Below are positions 41,377-49,517 of a stretch of DNA of 64,000 bases, piece by piece. The DNA comes from Bacteroidetes bacterium UBA7674 (lineage in GTDB: Bacteria; Bacteroidota; Bacteroidia; Chitinophagales; Chitinophagaceae): the NCBI GenBank assembly GCA_002483105.1, contig DLHG01000010.1:226552-290551 (forward strand), given 5' to 3'. The position numbers were made by a program, and so were the translations under genes. Under the pieces are notes generated by a model, which had not been told where the DNA came from, did not search any database, and saw only the letters and a list, made by a program, of their open reading frames with translations. How positions within the stretch are numbered: position 1 is the stretch's first letter; each line of letters begins with the position of its first letter.

Positions 41377-42183
41377 TTAATCCGCATCAAGCTCCTTCAC
41401 CAATGCCTTTAATTCTTCCCACTCTTCTTTGTCCATCATTTCGACAGTGGCAGTATTGTCCGGAATATCTCTCAATATGCTTTGAACCCTTTCCCTTGTT
41501 TCCGGGTGCGTACTTATCCACTGAAATGCATCCGGTATTTCTGATTCGCTGATATTAGATAGCTTTTGCAGGAAGAAGGCTAATTGACGCGGGTCACCTT
41601 TGGCATTCTTCAGGTACATCACTGCCCATCTGTCTGCCTCGCGTTCCATATCACGATCGAAGCTACGGGAAGACAATGTGCTGAGCGCTTTCTTTAATCC
41701 TCCCAGGTGTTCACCACCGCCTGTCAGTACCAATAATGTACCCATGCCCAGTTCACGGCTAAGTTTGCGGGAAACATGGTCAAGCTGCACATGTGCTATC
41801 TCGTGGCCTATAACACCTGCCAGCATATCAGGGGCATCGCAGGAATTGATCAGCTCTGTATTCACAATGATATGGCCGCCGGGCATCGCAAAGGCATTGA
41901 CCATTTTATCTTCAAAGACGTGTATCTTAATAGTAGCGGTATCAATGTGGCTCTTTTCGCAGAGTATACGCACCAGATTATTCACCTTGTCAAGGATCTC
42001 TTTCTTTTTTACTTCTTCCTTATCCTCGCTATGTAGTTTCAATAGCAATTCGGAAAGCTGTTCCTGCTTCTCCCTGGTGAACTTCTGTATATGGAATGTC
42101 TCTACCCAGGTAATACTGCTGAAGCCCCACCACATAAGCAGGAATATGGAAACGAATATCAGGAGTTGTAATAGTGAGCGCAT
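41377..42183 (-). CDS. M48 family metalloprotease
   Basis: A 268-residue membrane-anchored zinc protease (N-terminal TM helix at about 5-24, then a coiled region). The HEIAH zinc site is at 127-131 and the likely third ligand is Glu182 in EREAD, as in M48 peptidases related to HtpX, Oma1 and BepA. It is the last gene of a tight four-gene operon, 2 bp after the DUF4870-like gene, and may degrade misfolded envelope proteins. Confidence 0.92.
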   Translation of the reverse strand: MRSLLQLLIFVSIFLLMWWGFSSITWVETFHIQKFTREKQEQLSELLLKLHSEDKEEVKKKEILDKVNNLVRILCEKSHIDTATIKIHVFEDKMVNAFAMPGGHIIVNTELINSCDAPDMLAGVIGHEIAHVQLDHVSRKLSRELGMGTLLVLTGGGEHLGGLKKALSTLSSRSFDRDMEREADRWAVMYLKNAKGDPRQLAFFLQKLSNISESEIPDAFQWISTHPETRERVQSILRDIPDNTATVEMMDKEEWEELKALVKELDAD

Positions 42184-42185
42184 AA

Positions 42186-42662
42186 TTATTTAGTGTTTAC
42201 AGGTATTTGTTTGCCGGAAATATCGTCAGTAAGTGTACCCCAGAACCACCATCTCATGTGCTGACCCTTCCTTACACGGATAGCTGCCATTACGGTGATG
42301 ATGAACTCGAATATATTGAAGAGGACAACGGTGATGATATAACCTATATAGAGGTTGGTAATAGTAAGGCTGCCAAACACCACACGCAATGTCCAGGTGA
42401 ACCCGATAGCATTGATAATGAACACCGTGAGTTGAGACAACAATGCCTGCGTGCAATGCCACCGTACATAAGGACTGGCCTTCCTGTTGCCCAGGTAAAA
42501 GAAAAGTGTTGCCAGCATATTGACAATAGGCAATGGCGCACCTACCATGATCGCTACAACGGACATCAGGTAACTGTTAGAGGCCTTTTCACGTTCGGAG
42601 TCGTTGGGTACGTAGGTGGCAATGTTTACTGTTGCTGCACTTACATTTTCATTATGTTCCAT
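42186..42662 (-). CDS. DUF4870-like membrane protein
   Basis: A 158-residue protein with an acidic N-terminus and four hydrophobic segments (from about residue 30: YLMSVVAIMVGAPLPIVNML, the HCTQALLSQLTVFIINAIGF region, IGYIITVVLFNIFEFIITVM). The pattern NRKASPYVRWHCTQALL recalls DUF4870/Tic20-like proteins. Its coding start overlaps the end of the DUF2752 gene by 22 bp, indicating translational coupling. Confidence 0.72.
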   Translation of the reverse strand: MEHNENVSAATVNIATYVPNDSEREKASNSYLMSVVAIMVGAPLPIVNMLATLFFYLGNRKASPYVRWHCTQALLSQLTVFIINAIGFTWTLRVVFGSLTITNLYIGYIITVVLFNIFEFIITVMAAIRVRKGQHMRWWFWGTLTDDISGKQIPVNTK

Positions 42663-43060
42663 ATCCAGTTCAATATTATAGGTAACAGTATAGGTATCAG
42701 TAAGAGGGGATGTTTCCTTATTTTCTCGTCAAAAGCCAATAAGGATTTATAAAGGGTTTTTCTTTTAGTGATAACATCATATATGATCCATAGGGGTAGC
42801 AATATTAAAGCAGCACCTGCAATATACCCTAAGGGATTCTTCATCATTGCTCCTTGCCAGTCGCCCGCGGCCAGCATTTGCAAGGAAGTAGTGCTGCCAC
42901 ATGCGGGACAGGGTTGGCCGGTTACGTTCTTAAAAAAACAAATGGTGACGTCCTCGTGTCCATTGCCGGGCGTTGCCCATAGAAACCATAACCAGCCTGT
43001 TACCAGGAACAGGCTGGTTATGAGGTAAAAAACATTTCCCTTGTTGGTCTTTAAATGCAT
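42641..43060 (-). CDS. DUF2752 membrane protein
   Basis: A 139-residue protein with three TM segments (about 10-29, 71-92, 117-134) and the DUF2752 motif GQPCPACGSTTS (Cys51, Cys54), probably a redox or metal pair facing the periplasm. It begins 2 bp after the TM2 gene stop. Function is unknown. Confidence 0.85.
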   Translation of the reverse strand: MHLKTNKGNVFYLITSLFLVTGWLWFLWATPGNGHEDVTICFFKNVTGQPCPACGSTTSLQMLAAGDWQGAMMKNPLGYIAGAALILLPLWIIYDVITKRKTLYKSLLAFDEKIRKHPLLLIPILLPIILNWIWNIMKM

Positions 43061-43062
43061 CT

Positions 43063-43401
43063 CTACATCAACGCCCTGCTGATATTTTGAAAATTGAGTT
43101 CGCGGGCGCGTGGCATTATCATAAACCAGTCAACAATTGCCCAGATACCAAGGCCGCCACAGGTAAGTAGCTTACCTATGCCCATACCTGTATCACCCAG
43201 CATAAACCTGTCTATTCCTAACTGTCCGGCAAGTATGGATACTATAAGAATCGTAGTCGGGTCTTTCAGGCTTACAGTTTGAACGTTGATCATTTTGCTG
43301 TCATCGGCTGCCAACATCATATCGCGAACCTGTGCGATCTGGTGGCTTTCGAAGTACTTTGCTTGCGACATGAGGTACATGTCCACTTTTTGTGAGTCCA
43401 T
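43063..43401 (-). CDS. TM2 domain-containing protein
   Basis: A 112-residue protein with two closely spaced TM helices in the C-terminal half. The motif TTILIVSILAGQLGIDRF with the D-R-F turn and the following GLGIWAIVDWFMI is the TM2 domain. The ATG at 43401 gives MDSQKVDMYLMSQ; the frame runs further upstream to 43545 but that part is not conserved-looking. It is first in the four-gene operon. Confidence 0.88.
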   Translation of the reverse strand: MDSQKVDMYLMSQAKYFESHQIAQVRDMMLAADDSKMINVQTVSLKDPTTILIVSILAGQLGIDRFMLGDTGMGIGKLLTCGGLGIWAIVDWFMIMPRARELNFQNISRALM

Positions 43402-43606
43402 TAGAGTGTGTGATTTGGTACAAAATAGCAGTTTTTTCGAGAATATATATAGCCCGATGCGGTAAAATATTAGATATTGTCGGTGTACACGAGGAAATCG
43501 GGGGTAACAAAGTGTTGCTGAAGTCTGAGATTTCAAGCAAACCAATAAAACGAAGTAGCATTAATTCTGAAACCAATAGAGAGCCCACACTTCAGCGTCC
43601 TACCAA

Positions 43607-44803
43607 CTACTTCTTCACAAAATTCCCACGAACTACTGATCTGTCCGAACCAACAATCTCATAAAAATAAATCCCGGATGGAAGGTCTGCCACGTTGAGC
43701 CTTTGTTCATTGGTAACGCTATGCTCCGCTAGCTTGCTGCCTGCGATGCTGAAGATGCGCACACTTGCAGGTGAATTACCGGAAAGCCGCACTTGTATAT
43801 GACCCTCACACGGATTAGGATAAACAACAGCAACTTCATCTCTCAACGTTTCAGCCACCGACAATGAGGGACATAATACACAGTTGTTCTGATAAGTGAC
43901 AGCAGCATCAGCCACAATCGCGCTATCAAAGAAAGCTCCCTGTGTACAGGAAGCCTTTAGCCGGTTATCGAGCCATGGGATAAGATAACGGTCTATCACC
44001 TCATGTTGCTGCGGGCGGGTAATAGTGGGTTGCGGTGTGCAGGTAGATTCGCCGAAATTGCAGGTGAAGCTGCTCTCCGCCATCTGGCAATGACTACCAC
44101 CGGTGATGGAGATATACGTTTTGCAGGCACTCGCCAGGCCATCATACATTGGTAATTGATTGTCGGCGGGCAGCGTAACGCAGTCGTTGGCACCGGCAAA
44201 TACCAGTGCCGGGACGGTGATACTACTTGCTGCAGCTATTGCGGAAGGTGTTGTTTCAGCGGAAGCTAATGTAGCGATAGCCTTGATCGTATTATCGCCT
44301 GATGCTGCAAGGAATGCAGCACCTCCGCCCATACTGTGCCCCATTACGCAATTGAACGTATCCACCTTGCCGGACAGCACGGAGCCTGAACTGTTACCCA
44401 ATACCACCATCTGCCTGAGCACGAACGCGAGGTCCTTTCCAAACTCCTCGTGGCTGGGTGATAGTGACCCTTCAGTAGTAGGGAACGCTATGATGTAGCC
44501 CTTCGACACTACTGCATCACGGACATTGAAATAGGCTTCATAGGTCATGACGAAACCATGCCCGAAAGCAATGGCCGGAGCATTGGCCAAAGAAGCCGCG
44601 AAAGCAACATTATCGCCCGCAACATCCGCCGGGTAGTATATTTCTACTTCTACAGCCCTGTTGCTTCGTGCGCTATCGATGAAGGTAGCAGTGATATGAC
44701 CGTTCTGATAAGGTTGGGCAACTGCAATGGCACCACCAAACAACAGCATAAAACCAAGGGACACACTCGTATAAAAACGGTGAATTGGATAAAAAGAGGC
44801 CAT
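43607..44803 (-). CDS. Secreted alpha/beta hydrolase with T9SS sorting domain
   Basis: A 398-residue T9SS cargo. The signal peptide is MASFYPIHRF... to AVAQ (residue 30), then an alpha/beta hydrolase fold related to dienelactone hydrolase/chlorophyllase-like esterases with an AIAFGHGF oxyanion loop and the nucleophile elbow GHSMGG (Ser157), acid in NDCVTLP and His in GGSHCQM. The final 75 residues are a type A sorting domain (VVYPNPCEGHIQV). Substrate unknown. The ATG at 44803 was chosen over upstream extension. Confidence 0.9.
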   Translation of the reverse strand: MASFYPIHRFYTSVSLGFMLLFGGAIAVAQPYQNGHITATFIDSARSNRAVEVEIYYPADVAGDNVAFAASLANAPAIAFGHGFVMTYEAYFNVRDAVVSKGYIIAFPTTEGSLSPSHEEFGKDLAFVLRQMVVLGNSSGSVLSGKVDTFNCVMGHSMGGGAAFLAASGDNTIKAIATLASAETTPSAIAAASSITVPALVFAGANDCVTLPADNQLPMYDGLASACKTYISITGGSHCQMAESSFTCNFGESTCTPQPTITRPQQHEVIDRYLIPWLDNRLKASCTQGAFFDSAIVADAAVTYQNNCVLCPSLSVAETLRDEVAVVYPNPCEGHIQVRLSGNSPASVRIFSIAGSKLAEHSVTNEQRLNVADLPSGIYFYEIVGSDRSVVRGNFVKK

Positions 44804-44823
44804 ACGATGGATTTTGTATATAA

Positions 44824-44831
44824 CAAAGGTA
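44824..44831 (-). promoter_or_regulatory. Candidate -7 element of the T9SS hydrolase gene
   Basis: TACCTTTG on the minus strand lies 20 bp before the ATG at 44803 and fits TAnnTTTG. No -33 TTTG was found at normal spacing. Confidence 0.4.
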
Positions 44832-44886
44832 ACTAGCCATTTGTTTAGTGATTGTTGGTCGCATGACAAAATATGTCTCACGCATT

Positions 44887-44943
44887 GCAGCCCAATAACC
44901 TGTCATTGACAGCAGAATCTAATCCATGAAAGCGGGATAGAGC
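44887..44943. repeat. Dispersed repeat, copy 2
   Basis: A 57-base copy of the 41273-41330 element, in the same orientation, with GCAGCCCAATA, TGTCAT, AATCCATGA and ATAGAGC blocks conserved in order and a diverged centre. Confidence 0.75.
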
Positions 44944-45009
44944 GTCTCAAGGCAAGGCTTTTGAATGCAATTTGTTATTTTTACTGTTGTATCTCCAATG
45001 TTGTAATCC

Positions 45010-45468
45010 ATGCTATTTAAGAAAGATAAACCCGCAGTTACAGTAACTGAAGTAAGCCTGAAAAAACGCTACAAATTCATGTATGAAAACTTCATTGTAT
45101 CAAGCCAACAGAATTTATTTCTATTGTTGGAAAAAAATGACGATAAAATAGATGCAATAGAGTTTAACTTCTCAATATACAAATACGGATATCCAAATGA
45201 TGAAATTGGTCACCCATTATCACAATATGGACTAGGCTTCTATGGTATTTATATTGTCCATAACTCACCTTGGATAGAAGAACTCAGGTCTCTCAATAGT
45301 GCACATCCCCGCCACGACGACTCCAGCTATGAAAATCGTAAACACTATGTTGTGAAATTCAAAGATGTCACGCTCGAAGTTATATGTCATGATATGAAAG
45401 AGATACAATTGTCAAAGGAAGATCTTTCTGCATTTGTAAACACAGAACTTTCCTATCTGGAGCCGTGA
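45010..45468 (+). CDS. Hypothetical protein
   Basis: A 152-residue cytoplasmic protein, acidic and moderately AT-rich, without signal or TM segment. The pattern (LKKRYKFMYENFIVSSQQ, a GYPNDEIGHPLSQYGLGFYGIY loop, KHYVVKFKDVTLEVICHDM) suggests an SMI1/KNR4-like or similar small alpha/beta fold, but I cannot assign it. It lies 47 bp before the radical SAM gene. Confidence 0.65.
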   Translation: MLFKKDKPAVTVTEVSLKKRYKFMYENFIVSSQQNLFLLLEKNDDKIDAIEFNFSIYKYGYPNDEIGHPLSQYGLGFYGIYIVHNSPWIEELRSLNSAHPRHDDSSYENRKHYVVKFKDVTLEVICHDMKEIQLSKEDLSAFVNTELSYLEP

Positions 45469-45498
45469 CACGTTTTTGAGTTAACAAATCCATACATA

Positions 45499-45518
45499 CA
45501 TTGTACCTTTGTACAATG
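45499..45518 (+). promoter_or_regulatory. Perfect inverted repeat over promoter and start of the radical SAM gene
   Basis: CATTGTAC-CTTT-GTACAATG: 8-bp arms and a 4-base centre. It contains a -7-like TACCTTTG (45504-45511) and, in its right arm, the ATG at 45516-45518. It could be an operator or an RNA hairpin that masks the start codon. Confidence 0.6.
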
Positions 45519-47711
45519 TCCGCGCCGGTATTTTTACTCACTCCCCCGTTTACCCAGCTGAATACCCCTTACCCCGCCACGGCGTACTTAAAGGGTTTTC
45601 TGAATACCCGGGGCATTGAGTCCTTCCAGGCGGACTTAGGAATTGAAGTAACCGTTGCGCTTTTCTGTAAAGAAGGACTACAAGAACTGTTTGCGCAGAT
45701 AAACATCACCAAAGAATGGAGCGAGAACGCACAGCGCATCCTCGCCCTTAAAGACGACTATATACAAACCGTTGACGCTACTATCTCTTTTCTGCAGGGG
45801 CACGACCCTACCTTAGCACATCTCATCTGCAAAAGGAACTTCTTACCGGAGGCCAGCCGCTTCGCGCAACTCGATGATCTCAACTGGGCATTCGGCAGCA
45901 TGGGCTCACAGGACAAGGCCAAGCACCTCGCCACCATGTACCTCGAGGACCTCTCCGACCTGATAGTGGAATGTGTGGATGCCCATTTCGGTTTCAGCCG
46001 CTATGCGGAAAGATTAGGCCGCTCCGCCAATAGCTTTGACGAACTCTACAACGAACTGCAAAAAGAATACAGCTTCATCGACAGGCTGCTGCTGAATATT
46101 CTTTCTCAAAAGATGGCTGATGTGCAACCTAAGTTGGTGGCCATCTCCGTCCCCTTTCCCGGCAACTTGTTCGCGGCCTTCCGTTGCGCGCAATGGATCA
46201 AGAAACACCACCCCGATGTAAAAGTGGTAATGGGCGGCGGCTTCCCCAATACGGAACTGCGCTCCCTTTCTGAAGTACGTGTTTTCGAGTTCTTCGATTT
46301 CATCACCCTCGATGATGGCGAAGCGCCGATAGAGCAACTCGTACATCATATAAACGGAGAGAAAACAACTGAAGAACTAAAACGCACTTTCGTTTTGCTC
46401 AATGGCGTTGTCACTTACATCAACAATCAAACCTGCACCGACTATAAACAAGGACAGGTAGGCACACCCGACTATAGCGATTTCTACCTCGACAAATACA
46501 TCTCGGCAATAGAGATCATCAATCCTATGCACAGTCTATGGAGCGATGGCCGCTGGAACAAGCTCACAATGGCGCACGGTTGCTATTGGGGTAAATGCAC
46601 GTTCTGCGATATTTCGCTTGACTACATAAAGGTGTACGAGCCCATCACCGCCCAGCTCCTCTGCGACCGCATGGAGACCATCATAGCCCAGACAGGACAA
46701 AACGGTTTCCACTTTGTGGATGAGGCCGCTCCACCCGCACTCATGCGTGCATTAGCACTGGAGATCATCAAACGCAAACTCACCGTTACCTGGTGGACTA
46801 ATGTGCGCTTTGAAAAAAGCTTTACGCGCGATCTCTGTATGCTCCTGAAAGCATCCGGCTGCATCGCAGTTTCCGGCGGACTGGAAGTAGCCTCTGATAG
46901 ACTATTAGAGCTGATACAAAAAGGTATCACTGTGGCCCAAGTGGCGAAAGTGAACAAGCACTTCACTGAAGCAGGCATCATGGTACACGCTTACCTCATG
47001 TATGGCTTCCCCACCCAGACCGAACAGGAAACAATAGATTCCCTGGAGATGGTCAGGCAGATGTTTGCAGCGGGAATTTTGCAATCCGCTTTCTGGCACC
47101 AGTTCGCCATGACGGCACACAGCCCGGTGGGATTAGAACCTTCCAAATTCGGAGTAAAGAAAGAAACAGAACTGGTCGGCACTTTTGCCAACAATGATAT
47201 TGTACACATAGACGAAACAGGTGCAGACCACGACACCTTCAGCTTCGGGCTAAAAAAATCATTGCTCAACTACATGCACGGTGCATTGCTCGACGAGCCT
47301 CTGCACAAGTGGTTCGACTTTAAAACACCAAAGCCATCAGTTCCTGCAGACTATATAGAAAAAGTACTGGACGCAGAAGAACTCAACACCCATAAGCCAA
47401 CAGCTAAAGTTGTTTACCTTGGCAAGCAACCGACACTCGAAATAAGCACCAAGTCGAAGAAAGGTAATACCTGGGAAGTAGCCTCCCTCACCTTCCAGAG
47501 CCGCAGGGAAACACTGAATATAAAAGTGGACAAAGAACAAGGCGAGTGGCTTGCAGAAATACTCCCACTACTATCAGTCGACAATATGAAGACCTACACC
47601 ATGCAGGAAGTCCAGTCTCACTACGAAGCAGCCGGCCTCGAGGACTTCGAGTTGTTTTGGGACAACAAACCTGTAAATGGGTTGTATAAGGTGGGATTGC
47701 TGGTGTTGTAA
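45516..47711 (+). CDS. B12-binding-type radical SAM protein
   Basis: A 731-residue enzyme with an N-terminal cobalamin-binding-like Rossmann domain (about 5-290; LLTPPFTQLNTPYPATAYL, VVMGGGFPNTELR) and a radical SAM domain whose cluster motif is GCYWGKCTFC at 355-364. The spacing is CX4CX2C rather than the classical CX3CX2C. HFVDEAAPP and GGLEVASDRLLELIQKG are typical of the Elp3/MiaB-like core. The reaction is unknown. The ATG at 45516 lies within an inverted repeat. It converges on the gene at 47712 with no gap. Confidence 0.85.
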   Translation: MSAPVFLLTPPFTQLNTPYPATAYLKGFLNTRGIESFQADLGIEVTVALFCKEGLQELFAQINITKEWSENAQRILALKDDYIQTVDATISFLQGHDPTLAHLICKRNFLPEASRFAQLDDLNWAFGSMGSQDKAKHLATMYLEDLSDLIVECVDAHFGFSRYAERLGRSANSFDELYNELQKEYSFIDRLLLNILSQKMADVQPKLVAISVPFPGNLFAAFRCAQWIKKHHPDVKVVMGGGFPNTELRSLSEVRVFEFFDFITLDDGEAPIEQLVHHINGEKTTEELKRTFVLLNGVVTYINNQTCTDYKQGQVGTPDYSDFYLDKYISAIEIINPMHSLWSDGRWNKLTMAHGCYWGKCTFCDISLDYIKVYEPITAQLLCDRMETIIAQTGQNGFHFVDEAAPPALMRALALEIIKRKLTVTWWTNVRFEKSFTRDLCMLLKASGCIAVSGGLEVASDRLLELIQKGITVAQVAKVNKHFTEAGIMVHAYLMYGFPTQTEQETIDSLEMVRQMFAAGILQSAFWHQFAMTAHSPVGLEPSKFGVKKETELVGTFANNDIVHIDETGADHDTFSFGLKKSLLNYMHGALLDEPLHKWFDFKTPKPSVPADYIEKVLDAEELNTHKPTAKVVYLGKQPTLEISTKSKKGNTWEVASLTFQSRRETLNIKVDKEQGEWLAEILPLLSVDNMKTYTMQEVQSHYEAAGLEDFELFWDNKPVNGLYKVGLLVL

Positions 47712-48224
47712 TTACTTCCAGCTATTAAACTCGAACTTCTTCCGAAAGTGTAGCTCCTCAGTATAGATACCGGGATCATTCAGATGCTTTTCAAGAAATG
47801 CGTATGCTTCCTGCGGGGTCATCTTCTTTATAGAGAGATCGGTCACAGCCTGCGCTGTCATTTCCCATTCACCCTGTTGTAGCTTGTTCACTTTCAGGTA
47901 GCCTAAACCAGGATGATTCATATCCCATCCGGCCATGACGATAAATTTTGTTCCTTTTACATCCCACATAAAGAAATGCCCATGCTCCCAGCCACGGTTA
48001 TCACCATGATTGTCCATGTATGTGATGATGTGCAGTTTATTATTATCCTTTTCCAGTACAAAATAGTTGTGGCTGCTGGTATCTTCTCTCATCTTCCAGA
48101 TCCCCTGCATACCGTCGGGTATATCTATCCTCAAGGACTCACCTCTATCAATTTGATTAGCATCTGCACCATTTATGTTTCCGCCTCCTGAAAACAACAT
48201 CAGCAATAGAAATACAAGATTCAT
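47712..48224 (-). CDS. Hypothetical exported protein
   Basis: A 170-residue protein with an N-terminal signal (MNLVFLLLMLFSGG) and a beta-rich body (LRIDIPDGMQGIWKMR, NKLHIITYMDNHGDNRGW) with a helical end. The signal region lacks a lipobox Cys, so it is probably periplasmic. I do not recognise the family. The start at 48224 was chosen over the Cys-rich upstream extension. Confidence 0.65.
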   Translation of the reverse strand: MNLVFLLLMLFSGGGNINGADANQIDRGESLRIDIPDGMQGIWKMREDTSSHNYFVLEKDNNKLHIITYMDNHGDNRGWEHGHFFMWDVKGTKFIVMAGWDMNHPGLGYLKVNKLQQGEWEMTAQAVTDLSIKKMTPQEAYAFLEKHLNDPGIYTEELHFRKKFEFNSWK

Positions 48225-48342
48225 AAGTACATTTTTCTTAAAACTACATTTTTTAGAATATAACCACAATAGCTTGAAGCAACAGCATATGACCATGCAG
48301 AATATCCAATCCGTCTAAACTTTCACAATATTTTGACAGGCA

Positions 48343-48360
48343 ATTGTGTTCCAACACAAT
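48343..48360. promoter_or_regulatory. Inverted repeat upstream of the T9SS protein gene at 48398
   Basis: ATTGTGTT-CC-AACACAAT, 8-bp perfect arms, 37 bp before the start codon. It may be an operator. Confidence 0.4.
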
Positions 48361-48397
48361 AAAAAGCGGAATTTTGCGCTTTATTCAAAACTTCTAC

Positions 48398-49387
48398 ATG
48401 AAAAAACTATTATTCTCTGCTTTTGCAGCCTTATCAGCATTGAGCGCTACAGCTCAGTTCAATTACACATTTTCTAAAGACACTGCGGCATACGCTCCGT
48501 TGACCTCCGGCACCAGCCTGAATGGCACAACTATATGGGACGACGAGTACTATATGGTGCCACTTGGTTTCACTTTTGAGATGGATGATAGCACTACCAC
48601 CGACATCGGCATCAATGAAATGAACTTCTTCGGTACGGATACGCTAGGTGCAATGAACGCATTCCTTGTCTTCACGGCCGACCTTCAGGACAAAGGAGCT
48701 GATACCAGTACAATGTCTCACTCACCTATACGTTACCAGATCACAGGCTCAGCACCCAACCGCATCGCTAAGATAGAAGTAGCCAATGCAGGATTCTTTG
48801 ATGAATACGATCTGTATAGCACAGCAGATGATTCCGTGAACTTCCAGGTATGGTTCTACGAAACATCTAATGTGGTAGAGATGCACTTCGGACCATCATA
48901 CATTCTGCACCCTGAAGATTACTACTACAATGACAGCGCTGTGGTAAACATGGGCTACTTAAAAGGTATTGATATGAATGGCGCATCGATTCAGAATTTT
49001 TATTACCTCAAAGGCGATACCAGCAACATTTCTATAGATAGTACCAACAACCTGATGGCTTCACTGAATGAAGGCTTGTCAGCATGGCCATCGAATGGAA
49101 CCATCTACCGTTTCACGCCACCAACATTAAGCGTGAAGAATGCTATGGCAGTGTTGAAGCAAGTAAGCGCTTATCCTACAGTTGCTCAGCAAGAATTGTT
49201 CATTGAGAACAGCTCGAACGAACTAGTAAATTACACCATCATTTCTATGAATGGCGCTGCTATTAGCAATGGTAAAGTACTAAATGGTAAGACAACGATC
49301 GATGTTGGCAACTTGCCGGCAGGTAGTTATATGGTACAACTGAGCAATGGCCAAATTGCCAAAGCTGTTAAATTTATTAAACTGTAA
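48398..49387 (+). CDS. T9SS type A sorting-domain protein
   Basis: A 329-residue secreted protein. The signal peptide is MKKLLFSAFAALSALSATAQ, the middle is an uncharacterised beta domain (FEMDDSTTTDIGINEMNFFG, VVEMHFGPSYILHPEDYY), and the last 75 residues form a T9SS sorting domain (VSAYPTVAQQELFIENSS, GAAISNGKVLNGKTTIDVG, GSYMVQLSNGQIAKAVKFIKL in pieces). The ligand is unknown. A strong terminator follows. Confidence 0.85.
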   Translation: MKKLLFSAFAALSALSATAQFNYTFSKDTAAYAPLTSGTSLNGTTIWDDEYYMVPLGFTFEMDDSTTTDIGINEMNFFGTDTLGAMNAFLVFTADLQDKGADTSTMSHSPIRYQITGSAPNRIAKIEVANAGFFDEYDLYSTADDSVNFQVWFYETSNVVEMHFGPSYILHPEDYYYNDSAVVNMGYLKGIDMNGASIQNFYYLKGDTSNISIDSTNNLMASLNEGLSAWPSNGTIYRFTPPTLSVKNAMAVLKQVSAYPTVAQQELFIENSSNELVNYTIISMNGAAISNGKVLNGKTTIDVGNLPAGSYMVQLSNGQIAKAVKFIKL

Positions 49388-49406
49388 CAATCAGTATATT
49401 ATTTCT

Positions 49407-49436
49407 AAAAGGCCCTGTTATCGCAGGGCCTTTTTT
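49407..49436 (+). terminator. Terminator of the 48398-49387 gene
   Basis: AAAAGGCCCTG pairs with CAGGGCCTTTT around TTATCG (49407-49417 with 49424-49434), running into TTTTTT. Confidence 0.92.
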
Positions 49437-49517
49437 ATGCTCTAAAGCTGAATGAACGGTTGTTTCTTCTATGCTATTCAATAGTGATTCCCCGTAACTA
49501 TGCAGGAGGACAAGAAA

